Part shown: positions 40,358 to 51,059 of the stretch, piece by piece
Position numbering within the stretch: the stretch's first letter is position 1
Layout: every line of letters begins with the position of its first letter
Origin: Bradyrhizobium sp. cir1
GTDB lineage: Bacteria > Pseudomonadota > Alphaproteobacteria > Rhizobiales > Xanthobacteraceae
Reading direction: 5' to 3'
Length of the DNA: 64,000 nt
NCBI RefSeq assembly: GCF_014198245.1
Contig: NZ_JACIHE010000013.1
Coordinates: 160,289 to 224,288, forward strand
Program-made: the position numbers and the translations under genes
Notes under the pieces: model-generated
The model's database searches: none
What the model saw: the letters and a program-made list of their open reading frames with translations, nothing else
Told to the model about the DNA's origin: nothing

Positions 40358-41902
40358 TTAACCGCCCGCGCTCAATTCTGCGCGATCGAGCTCTTCCTCG
40401 AGCCGGTGAAACGCGTCGTCGCCGATCACCTCGGTGGCACGCAGGTCGAAGATGGATTTGCGGGCGGCCTCGATGGCGCGGCGGCGCAGGGGATCGGCGG
40501 GCAATTCGCCGTTGGCGATGCCGCCGTTCGGGTCGGTCTCGGTCTGCATCAGGATGGCGCGATATTCGAGTCGCAGGATTTCCGCCTCCTCCGACGGATC
40601 GCTTTCGATCGCATCGAGCGCCGCGCGATAGGCCGCGGCGCGACCGCGGGCGACCTCGACGCCGACGGGATCGTCGTCCTTGAGGTCGAAGGCGAGGATC
40701 AGCGGCCGTAGCGTCAGGCCCTGGATGATGAGCGATCCCAGCACCACCGCAAAGGCGATGAACACGATGAAGTCGCGATAGGGAAAATTCTCCGGCAGCG
40801 CAAAGGCGGTGGCGAGCGTGACGAGGCCGCGCATGCCGCACCAGGAGATGATGAGCCCGCCTTTCGGTGAGGCCACCGCCTTCGGATTCTTCGGATGATA
40901 GAGGCCGTGCGCGATCAGCACGCGCAATGTCGTGCGATAGAACGTCACCCAGAACAGGCGCACCAGGACCACCGTGAGCAGGATCCAGGCCGCAGCCACG
41001 CAATATTCCCAGCGCACGTCGGCATCGAGCCGCGTCCAGATCGGCCGCATCTGCATGCCGATCAGCATGAAGGCAAGCACGTTGAGCACGAACACCGTCG
41101 TCTCCCACACCGCGTAGGACGGTACCCGCAGCCGTGCCGGCATGCGTGCCGGCGCGGTGCGCGCGAGGGCAATGGCGTAGATCACGATGGTGAGGATGCC
41201 GGACAGGCCGAGATGCTCGGCACCGATCCAGATCATGAAGGTGGTGGCGAACTGAACGATGATCGCGCTCGGTGCTTCCGTCACCCGCTCCATGATGGGC
41301 GCGATGAGGCGGGCTGCGAGCAGGCCGGCGATGACGCTGCCGACCAGCGCCAGTGCCATGGTCGGCGCGACCTGGCTCCAGGTCAGATGCTCGGTGGCAA
41401 CCGCGCCGACGGCGATGCGATAGATCAGCAGCGCACTCGCATCATTGAGCAGGCTTTCGCCCTCCAGCACCTTCACCATGCGGTGGGGCAGCTTGACCTG
41501 GCTCAGGATCGCGACCGCGGCGGCGGCATCCGGCGGCGCGACGATGGCGCCGAGTGCAACCGCGGCGGCCCAGGGCATGTCGGGCATCAACCGGTGCGCG
41601 ACATAGGCGACGCCGGCCGTGGTCAGGCCGACCGCGGCCACGACCAGGGTGGAGACTGGTACCCAGTTGTTGCGCAGATCCCGCAGCGAGGTGTCGAAGG
41701 CGGCATCGAGCAGCACCGGTGCGACAAAAAGCGCCAAGGCCAGGTCCGGCTCCAGCGCCCAGGTCGGGCTTGACGGCACGAAAGCGATCAGGGCGCCGCC
41801 GATGGCGAGAAAGGTCGGATAGGGGACCTTGATCCGCCGCGCCAGCGCCGATAATGCAACGGCGCCGAGCAGCAGTGCGATGATCCATTCGAATGTCGAC
41901 AC
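40358..41902 (-). CDS. Na+/H+ antiporter, CPA1 family
   Basis: A 514-residue inner-membrane antiporter with about 12 helices and a cytosolic tail. GAIVAPPDAAAAVAIL (ion-binding aspartate) and LEGESLLNDASALLIYRIA are the CPA1 core motifs; WCGMRGLVTLATAFALP is another signature. The tail from about 410 is charged and helical. GTG at 41902 (MSTFEW) is chosen over GTG at 41935 because GGGATC precedes it and the hydrophobic core begins directly after. Exchanges cytoplasmic Na+ or K+ for protons. Confidence 0.9.
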   Translation of the reverse strand: MSTFEWIIALLLGAVALSALARRIKVPYPTFLAIGGALIAFVPSSPTWALEPDLALALFVAPVLLDAAFDTSLRDLRNNWVPVSTLVVAAVGLTTAGVAYVAHRLMPDMPWAAAVALGAIVAPPDAAAAVAILSQVKLPHRMVKVLEGESLLNDASALLIYRIAVGAVATEHLTWSQVAPTMALALVGSVIAGLLAARLIAPIMERVTEAPSAIIVQFATTFMIWIGAEHLGLSGILTIVIYAIALARTAPARMPARLRVPSYAVWETTVFVLNVLAFMLIGMQMRPIWTRLDADVRWEYCVAAAWILLTVVLVRLFWVTFYRTTLRVLIAHGLYHPKNPKAVASPKGGLIISWCGMRGLVTLATAFALPENFPYRDFIVFIAFAVVLGSLIIQGLTLRPLILAFDLKDDDPVGVEVARGRAAAYRAALDAIESDPSEEAEILRLEYRAILMQTETDPNGGIANGELPADPLRRRAIEAARKSIFDLRATEVIGDDAFHRLEEELDRAELSAGG

Positions 41903-42015
41903 GTTGATCCCTGAGACCGATTTGACCGGTGCCACAAGCTAGCACCAATCCGGCCGTATGATGGATAGTGCGGCCCCAAGGCAAGAGTGAAGCAGACCTT
42001 CCGACTGCAACAAGC

Positions 42016-42780
42016 ATGCGTTTTCAAAAACTCATTCAATGGTCAGCTGCCGCGGTGATCTCAGCGCTTCCGGTCGGCGCGGCCCATGGCGCGACCGGCG
42101 GCGAGCCGGCGGCCGTCGCGCAGGTCGATATCGCGCCGTGCCTCGCGGCGACGGTGGCCGACGACATGGACAAGGCGGCCACGGCCTGCGCGGATGTGAT
42201 CGACAACGAGAAGACGGCGAAGTCAGACCTGATCAAGGCGCTGATCGCGCGCGGTGCGTGGTATGCGCGGCACGACCAGATCGATCGCGCGATCGCCGAC
42301 GACAGCCGCGCTCTTTTGCTCGACCCCACGCTCGCGGACATGTTCAACGCCCGCGGCGAGCTCTGGCTGAAGAAGGGCGACAAGCCCAAGGCAGTGCAGG
42401 ATTTCGGTGCCGCGCTCAAGATCGATCCAAACCACGAGAAGGCCAAGGCCAATCACAAGGCGATGGCGCGCGAGCTGGAGCGGATCGGCGCGCAGATGGC
42501 GGTCGCCGGCAAGCCGAGCTTCAACTGCACCCGCGCGGCCCGCGCCGTGGAGAAGGCGATCTGCGGCAATCGCGAGCTCGCCGATCTCGACCGGGAAATC
42601 TATGGGTCCCATCTGCGCGCAATCCGCGAGGCCCAGAGTCCGTCGGAGGTGCGCAAGATCCAGCGCGAGCAGGACGCCTTCGTCGCCCGCCGCAACGCCG
42701 AATTCGGGCGGCCGGGGTACGATCTGAAAAAGGCGATGCAGGAGCGCTTGCAACAGATCAACGGCGTGGACGGATATTGA
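42016..42780 (+). CDS. Secreted TPR protein with LprI-like (DUF1311) C-terminus, short paralogue
   Basis: A 254-residue protein with a signal peptide (MRFQKLIQWSAAAVISALPV, cleavage near AHG-AT), two to three TPR units (RAIADDSRALLLDPTLADMFNARGELW; AVQDFGAALKIDPNHEKAKAN) and a C-terminal LprI-like module (FNCTRAARAVEKAICGNRELADLDREIYGS). The two cysteines in this module are as expected. It is a shorter paralogue of the next gene, 129 bases downstream. LprI-like modules inhibit lysozyme in some bacteria; a role here is inference. Confidence 0.82.
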   Translation: MRFQKLIQWSAAAVISALPVGAAHGATGGEPAAVAQVDIAPCLAATVADDMDKAATACADVIDNEKTAKSDLIKALIARGAWYARHDQIDRAIADDSRALLLDPTLADMFNARGELWLKKGDKPKAVQDFGAALKIDPNHEKAKANHKAMARELERIGAQMAVAGKPSFNCTRAARAVEKAICGNRELADLDREIYGSHLRAIREAQSPSEVRKIQREQDAFVARRNAEFGRPGYDLKKAMQERLQQINGVDGY

Positions 42781-42909
42781 CGGGACCTTCGCCTCTCCTC
42801 CCAAAGAACGGAGTGAGGGATGGCAGGCTCGTTCCGGCATGCCCGATTTGAACCCATTCCTTGCCAGCCGCGACAACGGTGAGAACCCGACGTCACGGAG
42901 CCCTATGCC

Positions 42910-44292
42910 ATGTGCGGCACGCATTCTTCCGCGCAAATGCCCTCGCTCGCCAAGATCTCGCTTCGCGCCTTCTTCCTCGGCGCGGCTATGAGCCTGACCC
43001 TCATCGGTCCGGCTTCCGCCGGCACCGATTGCGTGCCGGGCAGCAAGGCTGCTCCCGCGGAACTGATCTCCGCATGCAGCGCCATCATCGACCAGACGGC
43101 AAATCCGGCGTCTGAACGCTCAATGGCGCTCGTCGCTCGCGCCGAAGCCAACGGGCGAACCTCCGGAGGCCAGTCGCAGGCGTTGCGCGATCTGGACCGC
43201 GCCATCGCGCTTGACGGCAAGAACGCAAAGGCCTGGCGCGTGCGCGGCGACCTCTTGCGTGAGGCCGGCGGCGACCTCAACCGCGCCGCGGCGGATCTGA
43301 CCAAGGCGATCGAGCTCGATCCAAAGGATGCGGAAGCTTATGAGCTGCGCGGCGTCGTCTACACCAATCAGCATCGCTTCGACCGTGCCATTGCGGACTA
43401 CGACCAGGCCATCAAGCTGAAGGCGGATTTCGCCCAGGCTTGGTCCGACCGCGGCGCGACCTTCTATCTGCGCGGCGACTACGACAAGGCCGTCGCTGAC
43501 CTCAGCGAGGCGCTGCGGCTCGATCCAAACCGGGCGCGCAGCTACACCAACCGCGGCGCCGCTTACAAGAAGCTCGGCGAGCTCGACAAGGCGATCGCAG
43601 ACGATAGCGAGGCGATCCGGCTCGATCCAAAGGTGCCGGAGTATTTCGATAACCGCGGTCTCACCTATGCCGCGATGAAGGATTACGACAAGGCGATAGC
43701 CGATTACGATCAGGCGATCCGTCTCGAGCAGCGGGTGAACTTTCTGACCAACCGCGGCGACTCCTACCAGTTCAAGGGCGAACTCGGTGCTGCGCTGTCG
43801 GACTACAACGACGCGCTGAAACTCGATCCGAATTTTGCCAAGACCTACAACAACCGCGCCGTGCTCTACAAGAAGATGGGCGAACGCAAGAAGGCGCTGG
43901 CCGACTACGAGGCGACGTTGCGGCTCGATCCCGCCAATGAGAACGCGCTCGACGGCCGCCGCGCGATGATCGCCGAGATCGCAAGATTCGGCGGCGAGCC
44001 GGCCCGTGTGCTGAGCGCCGCCGCCAGCGACCCGTCGTTCGACTGCGCCTCCGCCAAGCGCGAGGTCGAGAAGGTGATCTGCGCTGATCCCCAGCTCGGC
44101 GTGCTCGACCGCCAGATCGCCGAGGCTTACGAGCGCGTGTTGAAAGCGGCGAGCAAGCGCTCGGCGGATGGTCTGCGCAAGTCCCAGCGCGATTTCCTCA
44201 TCACGCGCGATGCGAGCTTCCGTCGCCCCGGCTATGATCTGAAGAAGGTCATGCAGGATCGCTTGCAGCGGCTGAATGCGATGGAGAGCTGA
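42910..44292 (+). CDS. Secreted TPR protein with LprI-like (DUF1311) C-terminus, long paralogue
   Basis: A 460-residue protein. A signal peptide (hydrophobic ISLRAFFLGAAMSLTLIGP, cleavage near ASA-GT) is followed by about eight TPR units with the core FDRAIADYDQAIKL, DKAVADLSEALRLDPN and ALADYEATLRLDPAN. The C-terminal LprI-like module is FDCASAKREVEKVICADPQLGVLDRQIAEAY, matching its shorter neighbour. Both end in PGYDLKKxMQxRLQ, which shows recent duplication of the module and tail. Likely a periplasmic scaffold. Confidence 0.85.
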   Translation: MCGTHSSAQMPSLAKISLRAFFLGAAMSLTLIGPASAGTDCVPGSKAAPAELISACSAIIDQTANPASERSMALVARAEANGRTSGGQSQALRDLDRAIALDGKNAKAWRVRGDLLREAGGDLNRAAADLTKAIELDPKDAEAYELRGVVYTNQHRFDRAIADYDQAIKLKADFAQAWSDRGATFYLRGDYDKAVADLSEALRLDPNRARSYTNRGAAYKKLGELDKAIADDSEAIRLDPKVPEYFDNRGLTYAAMKDYDKAIADYDQAIRLEQRVNFLTNRGDSYQFKGELGAALSDYNDALKLDPNFAKTYNNRAVLYKKMGERKKALADYEATLRLDPANENALDGRRAMIAEIARFGGEPARVLSAAASDPSFDCASAKREVEKVICADPQLGVLDRQIAEAYERVLKAASKRSADGLRKSQRDFLITRDASFRRPGYDLKKVMQDRLQRLNAMES

Positions 44293-44367
44293 GAGCCTCT
44301 TCGCCTCTCCCCGCAAGAACCAGGGCAGTCGCATATGAAGAGGCGTGGCGGATAGCTCGCCCGTAGC

Positions 44368-44503
44368 CCGTCCTTCGAGACGCCCGCCTATGGCGGGCCC
44401 TCAGGATGAGGGCGGAGTGCGCGGCAGCAATTTCAGCGGTCACTAACGCTGCTTAGCCTCATCCTGAGGAGACCGCTGGAAGCGGTCGTCTCGAAGGACG
44501 AGG
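44368..44503. repeat. Palindromic intergenic repeat, CGTCCTTCGAGACG...CGTCTCGAAGGACG type
   Basis: Left arm CGTCCTTCGAGACGCCCGCC and CCTCAGGATGAGG, right arm CCTCATCCTGAGGAGACCGC and CGTCTCGAAGGACGAGG. Related to 39237–39369. The 420-base gap 44293–44712 also contains a weak regulatory-box candidate near 44635 and no gene. Confidence 0.82.
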
Positions 44504-44634
44504 CGCTTGCTCAGGACGCCACCAAGAAGGCATCTGCGACAACCCTCCCGTAAGAACTGAGAGAGGAAGATACGTTCTTTTCGGCTTGAACCGCGGCCCG
44601 TTCCCGGGAAAATAGCCCTCAAACAAGGCCGGCA

Positions 44635-44648
44635 ATTGATCCTGGTCA
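44635..44648. promoter_or_regulatory. Weak Crp/FNR-type box TTGATCCTGGTCAT
   Basis: TTGA–N6–TCAT differs from the FixK/FNR-type consensus TTGA–N6–TCAA by the last base. It is 64 bases before the propionyl-CoA synthetase start. One mismatch in eight fixed bases is not rare by chance, so support is weak. Confidence 0.2.
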
Positions 44649-44712
44649 TGGCGGGACGGCTGTCCTGCCACAAGGGTCGGGGCCAGGCCAAAAAAGGAAC
44701 GGGAGCGCGGGA

Positions 44713-46635
<1,923 letters not shown>

Positions 46636-46690
46636 GGTTTTGCACTCCGGCCGTCGCGCCAGCGAGGCGCGGTGCCGCTACCAAAACCTC

Positions 46691-46726
46691 CGCTGTCATT
46701 CCCCGCCTTCGCGGGGAATGACAGCG
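46691..46726. repeat. Minimal palindromic repeat CGCTGTCATTCCCCGC/GCGGGGAATGACAGCG
   Basis: A perfect 16-base-pair stem with a CTTC loop, 55 bases after the propionyl-CoA synthetase stop. It is the right-hand hairpin of the repeat family seen at 30892–30995. No T-tract follows, but the structure may still protect or end the transcript. Confidence 0.8.
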
Positions 46727-46801
46727 AGCGGGGAACGGCGTCCAGGGACTTACAATCTCCGCATTCCGCGCTAAACAGGGCCGGTCAACAAGGGACCCTC
46801 G

Positions 46802-47071
46802 ATGCCACTCGCCACCGCGCCGCGGCTGCTTGCAGCCGTCACTCTCGCCATTGCTCTGTCCGCCTGCTCGGCGCGCTACCAGACGCCGGTGGCGGTGGGC
46901 GGCGACGATGACGACGCGGTGTGCCAGAGCCGTGGCTATGCGCAGGGCTCGCCGGAATACGTGGCCTGCCGCAAGGACCGCGACGTCCAGCGCAACGCCG
47001 CCACCGCGCGCGCCGACCGCCGCCAGCGCGATCTCGGCGAGTACATGCTGAACAATCCCGTGCGGCCGTAG
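46802..47071 (+). CDS. Small lipoprotein
   Basis: An 89-residue protein whose N-terminus ends in a lipobox (LAIALSAC, Cys22), so it should be lipidated and anchored in a membrane. The mature part has CQSRGYAQGSPEYVACRKDRD, a conserved two-cysteine segment, and an Arg-rich region. AAGGGACCC precedes the ATG. Common in Bradyrhizobium as I recall; function unknown. Confidence 0.82.
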   Translation: MPLATAPRLLAAVTLAIALSACSARYQTPVAVGGDDDDAVCQSRGYAQGSPEYVACRKDRDVQRNAATARADRRQRDLGEYMLNNPVRP

Positions 47072-47234
47072 CCGTCTGAGCTCGTTGCACGCGCTGAGTT
47101 GACGCGCCTTGCGGTTCTCCGCGGCCAAAGCCGCGCACGCCCCTCTGCCCAGGCACCGCGCAAGTGCCTCGCAATGCCGTCTGCCGTGGCAGATCTGCAA
47201 CGCCGTAGCTGATTTGTGGCGCCTCAGCCCAAAT

Positions 47235-47248
47235 TTGATTCAGGTCAA
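47235..47248. promoter_or_regulatory. FixK/FNR-type box TTGATTCAGGTCAA upstream of ompW
   Basis: TTGA–N6–TCAA matches the FixK2/FNR consensus at all eight fixed positions, with flanking T and A extending the symmetry. It lies 77 bases before the OmpW start, a distance that would place the box near -40 for a leader of roughly 35 bases. OmpW genes are known FNR targets in other bacteria. Confidence 0.65.
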
Positions 47249-47324
47249 ATCCGAGGGCGCCCCCTTTCTGCTCTGACAGCTGTGATCGCGCAACGGGGCG
47301 CGCATGGCTCTCAAGGGGAATTCA

Positions 47325-48053
47325 ATGCGAAGGACAATTCGGAATGCCGCACGGCTGGCAGTGCTCGCCGCCGCGTTCGGCGGCGCGCTTGCATCGGCGC
47401 AAGCTGCGGATCTACCGGTCTATACCAAGGCACCGCCGGCGGTGGAGGCCTGGAATCCCTGGATGATCCGTCTGCGCGTGCTCGGCGTTTTGCCGGACGG
47501 CGGTGACAGCACGGTCAATGTCACGGGTGTGCCCGCGCTGTCGTCGCCGAACTCGGGCCTTCACATCAGCAACCAGGTGGTCCCCGAGCTCGACATCTCC
47601 TATTTCTTCACCCCGAACATCGCGGCTGAGTTGATCCTCGGCGTGACACGGCATCACCTCACCGGATCGGGCACGCTCCAGGGGCTCGATATCGGCAAGA
47701 CCACGCTGCTGCCGCCGACGCTCACCCTGCAATACCACTTCACCAATTTCGGCGCCTTCAAGCCCTATATCGGCGCCGGCGTGAACTACACCGTGTTCTT
47801 CAACAATTCGGCGTCGAACATCCCGTTCGGCGGCCTCGCCGTCACCAACCTGCATGTCAGCAACCAGTGGGGCGGCGCCGTGCAATTCGGCTTCGACTAC
47901 ATGCTCAACAAGCATTGGGGCCTCAACGTGGACGTGAAGAAGCTGTGGCTCCAGCCGAACTACTCGGCCATGGTCAACGGCGCGATCCCGGTCACCGGCA
48001 CCGCGCATATCGATCCGTGGCTGGTAGGTGCGGGCGTGACGTACAAGTTCTGA
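47325..48053 (+). CDS. ompW: OmpW family outer membrane protein
   Basis: A 242-residue outer-membrane beta-barrel. Signal peptide cleavage is near AQA-AD; WMIRLRVLGVLPDGG, VVPELDISYFFTPNIAAELILGVTRHH, LPPTLTLQYHF and FKPYIGAGVNYTVFF are OmpW hallmarks, and the last residue is Phe, as needed for barrel insertion. AAGGGGAATTCA precedes the ATG. OmpW forms a small hydrophobic-compound channel. A FixK/FNR-type box upstream suggests induction at low oxygen, and a terminator follows. Confidence 0.95.
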   Translation: MRRTIRNAARLAVLAAAFGGALASAQAADLPVYTKAPPAVEAWNPWMIRLRVLGVLPDGGDSTVNVTGVPALSSPNSGLHISNQVVPELDISYFFTPNIAAELILGVTRHHLTGSGTLQGLDIGKTTLLPPTLTLQYHFTNFGAFKPYIGAGVNYTVFFNNSASNIPFGGLAVTNLHVSNQWGGAVQFGFDYMLNKHWGLNVDVKKLWLQPNYSAMVNGAIPVTGTAHIDPWLVGAGVTYKF

Positions 48054-48095
48054 GGCGCTCGCGGCGTCCGTCTCGACGCCCGCGATCTCACACGC

Positions 48096-48127
48096 AAAAA
48101 CGCGGCAGGTTTCCCTGCCGCGTTTTT
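48096..48127. terminator. Bidirectional intrinsic terminator
   Basis: AAAAACGCGGCAGG–TTTC–CCTGCCGCGTTTTT forms a stem of 14 base pairs with A and T flanks. It separates the convergent ompW and trcR genes and can terminate both. Confidence 0.92.
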
Positions 48128-48154
48128 TCGTGCGGTCGATTGTCGAAGTAGGAA

Positions 48155-48847
48155 CTACTCCTCGTCGTCCTGCTTCTTGCCGCCGAGCGTCTTCAGCTTG
48201 GCGAACACGGCGTCGACGTTGAGGTCGTCGCTCGATCGCTCGGCCGGCTCGAACTCGTCCTTCTTGGTGGTCTCCGAGGCCGGCAGCAGAGTGGCGCCGC
48301 CATAGGTCGCGTCGATCGGCTTTTCCTTGGCCGCGCGCTGGACCTCGAAATCCAGCTCGATCTGCGAGCAGAGGCCGAGCGTCACCGGGTCGATCGGGGT
48401 GAGCGACGACGTGTTCCAGTGGGTGCGGTCGCGCACGCTGGCGATCGTGCTCTTTGTGGTGCCGACGAGGCGCATGATCTGGGCGTCCTTCAGCTCGGCA
48501 TGGTTGCGCAGCAGCCAGAGAATGGCGCTCGGGCGCTCGTGGCGGCGCGAGACCGGGGTGTAGCGCGGGCCCTTGCGCTTGGGCTGCGGCGGCAGCACCA
48601 CCTTGCTCTCCTGCAGGCGGAGCCGGTAGTCCGGGTTCTTCTCGCCCTTCTCGATCTCCTCGCGGGTCAGCTGACCATTGGAGAGGGGGTCCATGCCCTT
48701 GATGCCCTGGGCGGCGTCGCCGTCGGCGATGGCGCGCACCTCGAGGGGATGCATCTTGGTGAAATCGGCGACCTGGTCGAAGGTCAGCGCGGTGTTGTCG
48801 AGCAGCCAGACGGCGGTCGCCTTGGGCATCAGAGGTGCGTTGCTCAT
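48155..48847 (-). CDS. trcR: Cell-cycle transcriptional regulator TrcR (DUF1013)
   Basis: A 230-residue alphaproteobacterial protein. The N-terminal MPKATAVWLLDNTALTFDQVADFTKMHPLEV and the segment PSAILWLLRNHAELKDAQIMRLVGTTKSTI, a helix-turn-helix-like region, are DUF1013 signatures. The acidic C-terminus ends KKQDDEE. AGGAGATTTGCC before the ATG at 48847 decides the start. In Caulobacter, TrcR associates with RNA polymerase and cell-cycle genes. Divergent from ispH across 253 bases. Confidence 0.92.
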   Translation of the reverse strand: MSNAPLMPKATAVWLLDNTALTFDQVADFTKMHPLEVRAIADGDAAQGIKGMDPLSNGQLTREEIEKGEKNPDYRLRLQESKVVLPPQPKRKGPRYTPVSRRHERPSAILWLLRNHAELKDAQIMRLVGTTKSTIASVRDRTHWNTSSLTPIDPVTLGLCSQIELDFEVQRAAKEKPIDATYGGATLLPASETTKKDEFEPAERSSDDLNVDAVFAKLKTLGGKKQDDEE

Positions 48848-49100
48848 GGCAAATCTCCTTTGTGCTTCGCCCACCCCTCTGGAGGCGAAACCGGTGGTCA
48901 TCAGCGATGACTGGGAATTCGCGCTATATAAGCCCGGAGGGGCTAGCCACGCAATGGTTCTGCTATAGATAGTGCCTTGACAGCGCCCGAAAGGGGGCCC
49001 AATTCCCTCTGCAGTCCCGTAAGCCCGTACCTAAGCCCTATTCATCCATCCGACCGCTTCCCGCCCATTTGGCGAGGTGATTCGGTCCCGAGATCGCCCA

Positions 49101-50069
49101 ATGTCAGCCAAACCAGACCTCAAGATCGTGCTTTGTTCTCCCCGCGGCTTCTGTGCCGGGGTGGTCCGGGCGATCGACACCGTGGAACGGGCGCTCGATA
49201 AGTACGGCGCCCCCGTCTATGTTCGCCATGAGATTGTGCACAACAAGTACGTCGTCGACGGGTTGAAGAAGAAGGGCGCCATCTTCGTCGAGGAACTGGC
49301 CGAAATCCCGGAAAATGCCACCGCGCCAGTGGTGTTCTCGGCCCATGGCGTGCCGAAATCGGTTCCGGCCGACGCCCAGTCCCGCAATCTGTTCTCGCTG
49401 GATGCGACGTGCCCGCTGGTGACCAAGGTCCACCGCGAGGCCGCGATCCACTTCAAGCGCGGCCGCGAGATCTTCCTGATCGGCCATTCCCATCACCCCG
49501 AAGTGGTCGGCACGCTCGGCCAGCTTCCGTCCGGCGCCGTCACGCTGATCGAGACCGCCGAGGACGCCAAGACCATCAATCCGAAGGACCCTGATAACCT
49601 CGCCTTCGTGACCCAGACCACGCTGTCGATCGACGACACCGCGGAGATCGTCGCGCTGCTCAAGGAGCGCTTCCCGAACATCAACGGTCCGCACAAGGAA
49701 GACATCTGCTACGCCACCACCAACCGCCAGCTCGCGGTGAAGAAGGTGGCGCCGGTGGTGGACGCGCTCATCGTTGTCGGTGCCCCCAATTCGTCGAACT
49801 CGCAGCGCCTGCGCGAGGTCGCCGAGCGCGAGGGCTGCAAGATCGCTGTGCTGGCGCAGCGCGCCACCGACATCGACTGGACCAAGTTCGGCAACATCGC
49901 GAGCCTCGGCATCACCGCGGGCGCCTCCGCGCCGGAAGTGATCGTCGAGGAGATCATGGACGCCTTCGCCGAGCGCTACACGCTGCACGTGGAGACGGTC
50001 TCGGCCGCGGAGGAGAACGAGTTCTTCCCGCTGCCGCGTCAGGTGCGCCCCGAAGCTGCTGCCGAGTAG
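49101..50069 (+). CDS. ispH: 4-hydroxy-3-methylbut-2-enyl diphosphate reductase IspH
   Basis: A 322-residue [4Fe-4S] enzyme of the non-mevalonate isoprenoid route, reducing HMBPP to IPP and DMAPP. PRGFCAGVVRAIDTVERAL carries the first cluster cysteine (Cys18), SLDATCPLVTKVHRE the second, and EDICYATTNRQLAV the third. HEIVHNKYVV and VGAPNSSNSQRL line the active site. It heads an operon with thrB six bases downstream and rnhA. Confidence 0.97.
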   Translation: MSAKPDLKIVLCSPRGFCAGVVRAIDTVERALDKYGAPVYVRHEIVHNKYVVDGLKKKGAIFVEELAEIPENATAPVVFSAHGVPKSVPADAQSRNLFSLDATCPLVTKVHREAAIHFKRGREIFLIGHSHHPEVVGTLGQLPSGAVTLIETAEDAKTINPKDPDNLAFVTQTTLSIDDTAEIVALLKERFPNINGPHKEDICYATTNRQLAVKKVAPVVDALIVVGAPNSSNSQRLREVAEREGCKIAVLAQRATDIDWTKFGNIASLGITAGASAPEVIVEEIMDAFAERYTLHVETVSAAEENEFFPLPRQVRPEAAAE

Positions 50070-50075
50070 ACCTTT

Positions 50076-51059
50076 ATGGCGGTCTACACCGACGTCGCCG
50101 CCGACGAGCTTGCGGATTTCCTGAAGCAATACGATCTCGGCGAATTGCTCTCCTACAAGGGCATCGCCGAGGGCGTCGAGAATTCCAACTTCCTGCTGCA
50201 CACCAGCCAGGGGTCGTTCATCCTCACGCTCTACGAGAAGCGCGTGGCGAAGAACGATCTGCCGTTCTTCCTCGCGCTGATGACGCATCTGGCCGAGCAC
50301 GGCGTCAATTGCCCGCTGCCGGTGAAGGGACGCGACGGCGAAGCTTTGCGCGAGCTGTCGGGCCGCCCCGCCGCGATCATCACCTTTCTCGAAGGCGTCT
50401 GGCCGCGCAAGCCGAACGCGACCCATTGCGCCGGCGTTGGCGAGGGCCTCGCCCGGATGCATCTGGCCGGCGCCAATTTCGCGGTTCGGCGCGCCAATGC
50501 GCTGTCGGTTGCGGGCTGGCGGCCGCTGTTCGACGCGGCGTCAAGCCGTGCTGACGAGGTGCAGCCGGGCCTCTGCGCGTTTCTCGCCGCCGAGCTCGAT
50601 CATCTCTCGAGCGGGATCTGGCCGACCAACCTGCCCGAGGGCGTGATCCACGCCGACCTTTTCAACGACAACGTCTTCTTCCTCGGTGACAAGCTCTCCG
50701 GCATCATCGACTTCACGTTCGCCTGCAACGACATGCTGGCCTATGACGTCGCGATCTGCCTCAACGCCTGGTGCTTCGAGCCGGATCACTCCTTCAACGT
50801 CACCAAGGCGCGCGCCTTCCTCAACGCCTATGGCCGTGTGCGCAAGCTCTCCGAGGCGGAAGAAGCCGCGCTGCCGCTGCTGGCGCGCGGCGCCGCGATC
50901 CGCTTCCTGCTGACGCGGCTGGTGGACTGGCTCAACGTGCCGCCCGGCGCGCTGGTCAAGCCGAAGGATCCGCTGGAATATGTCCGCAAGCTGCGCTTCC
51001 ATCAGAGCGTATCGAGCGTGCGCGATTACGGGTTGATGCCGTCGGGGCTGGTGGCGTGA
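50076..51059 (+). CDS. thrB: Homoserine kinase, ThrB type II
   Basis: A 327-residue kinase of the APH/choline-kinase fold that phosphorylates homoserine for threonine synthesis. MAVYTDVAADELADFLKQYDLG is the family start, EGVENSNFLL binds substrate, GVIHADLFNDNVFFLGDKLSGIIDF holds the catalytic Asp and metal ligand, and DVAICLNAW follows. It differs from the GHMP-type ThrB of E. coli. It is coupled to ispH upstream and overlaps rnhA by four bases. Confidence 0.95.
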   Translation: MAVYTDVAADELADFLKQYDLGELLSYKGIAEGVENSNFLLHTSQGSFILTLYEKRVAKNDLPFFLALMTHLAEHGVNCPLPVKGRDGEALRELSGRPAAIITFLEGVWPRKPNATHCAGVGEGLARMHLAGANFAVRRANALSVAGWRPLFDAASSRADEVQPGLCAFLAAELDHLSSGIWPTNLPEGVIHADLFNDNVFFLGDKLSGIIDFTFACNDMLAYDVAICLNAWCFEPDHSFNVTKARAFLNAYGRVRKLSEAEEAALPLLARGAAIRFLLTRLVDWLNVPPGALVKPKDPLEYVRKLRFHQSVSSVRDYGLMPSGLVA

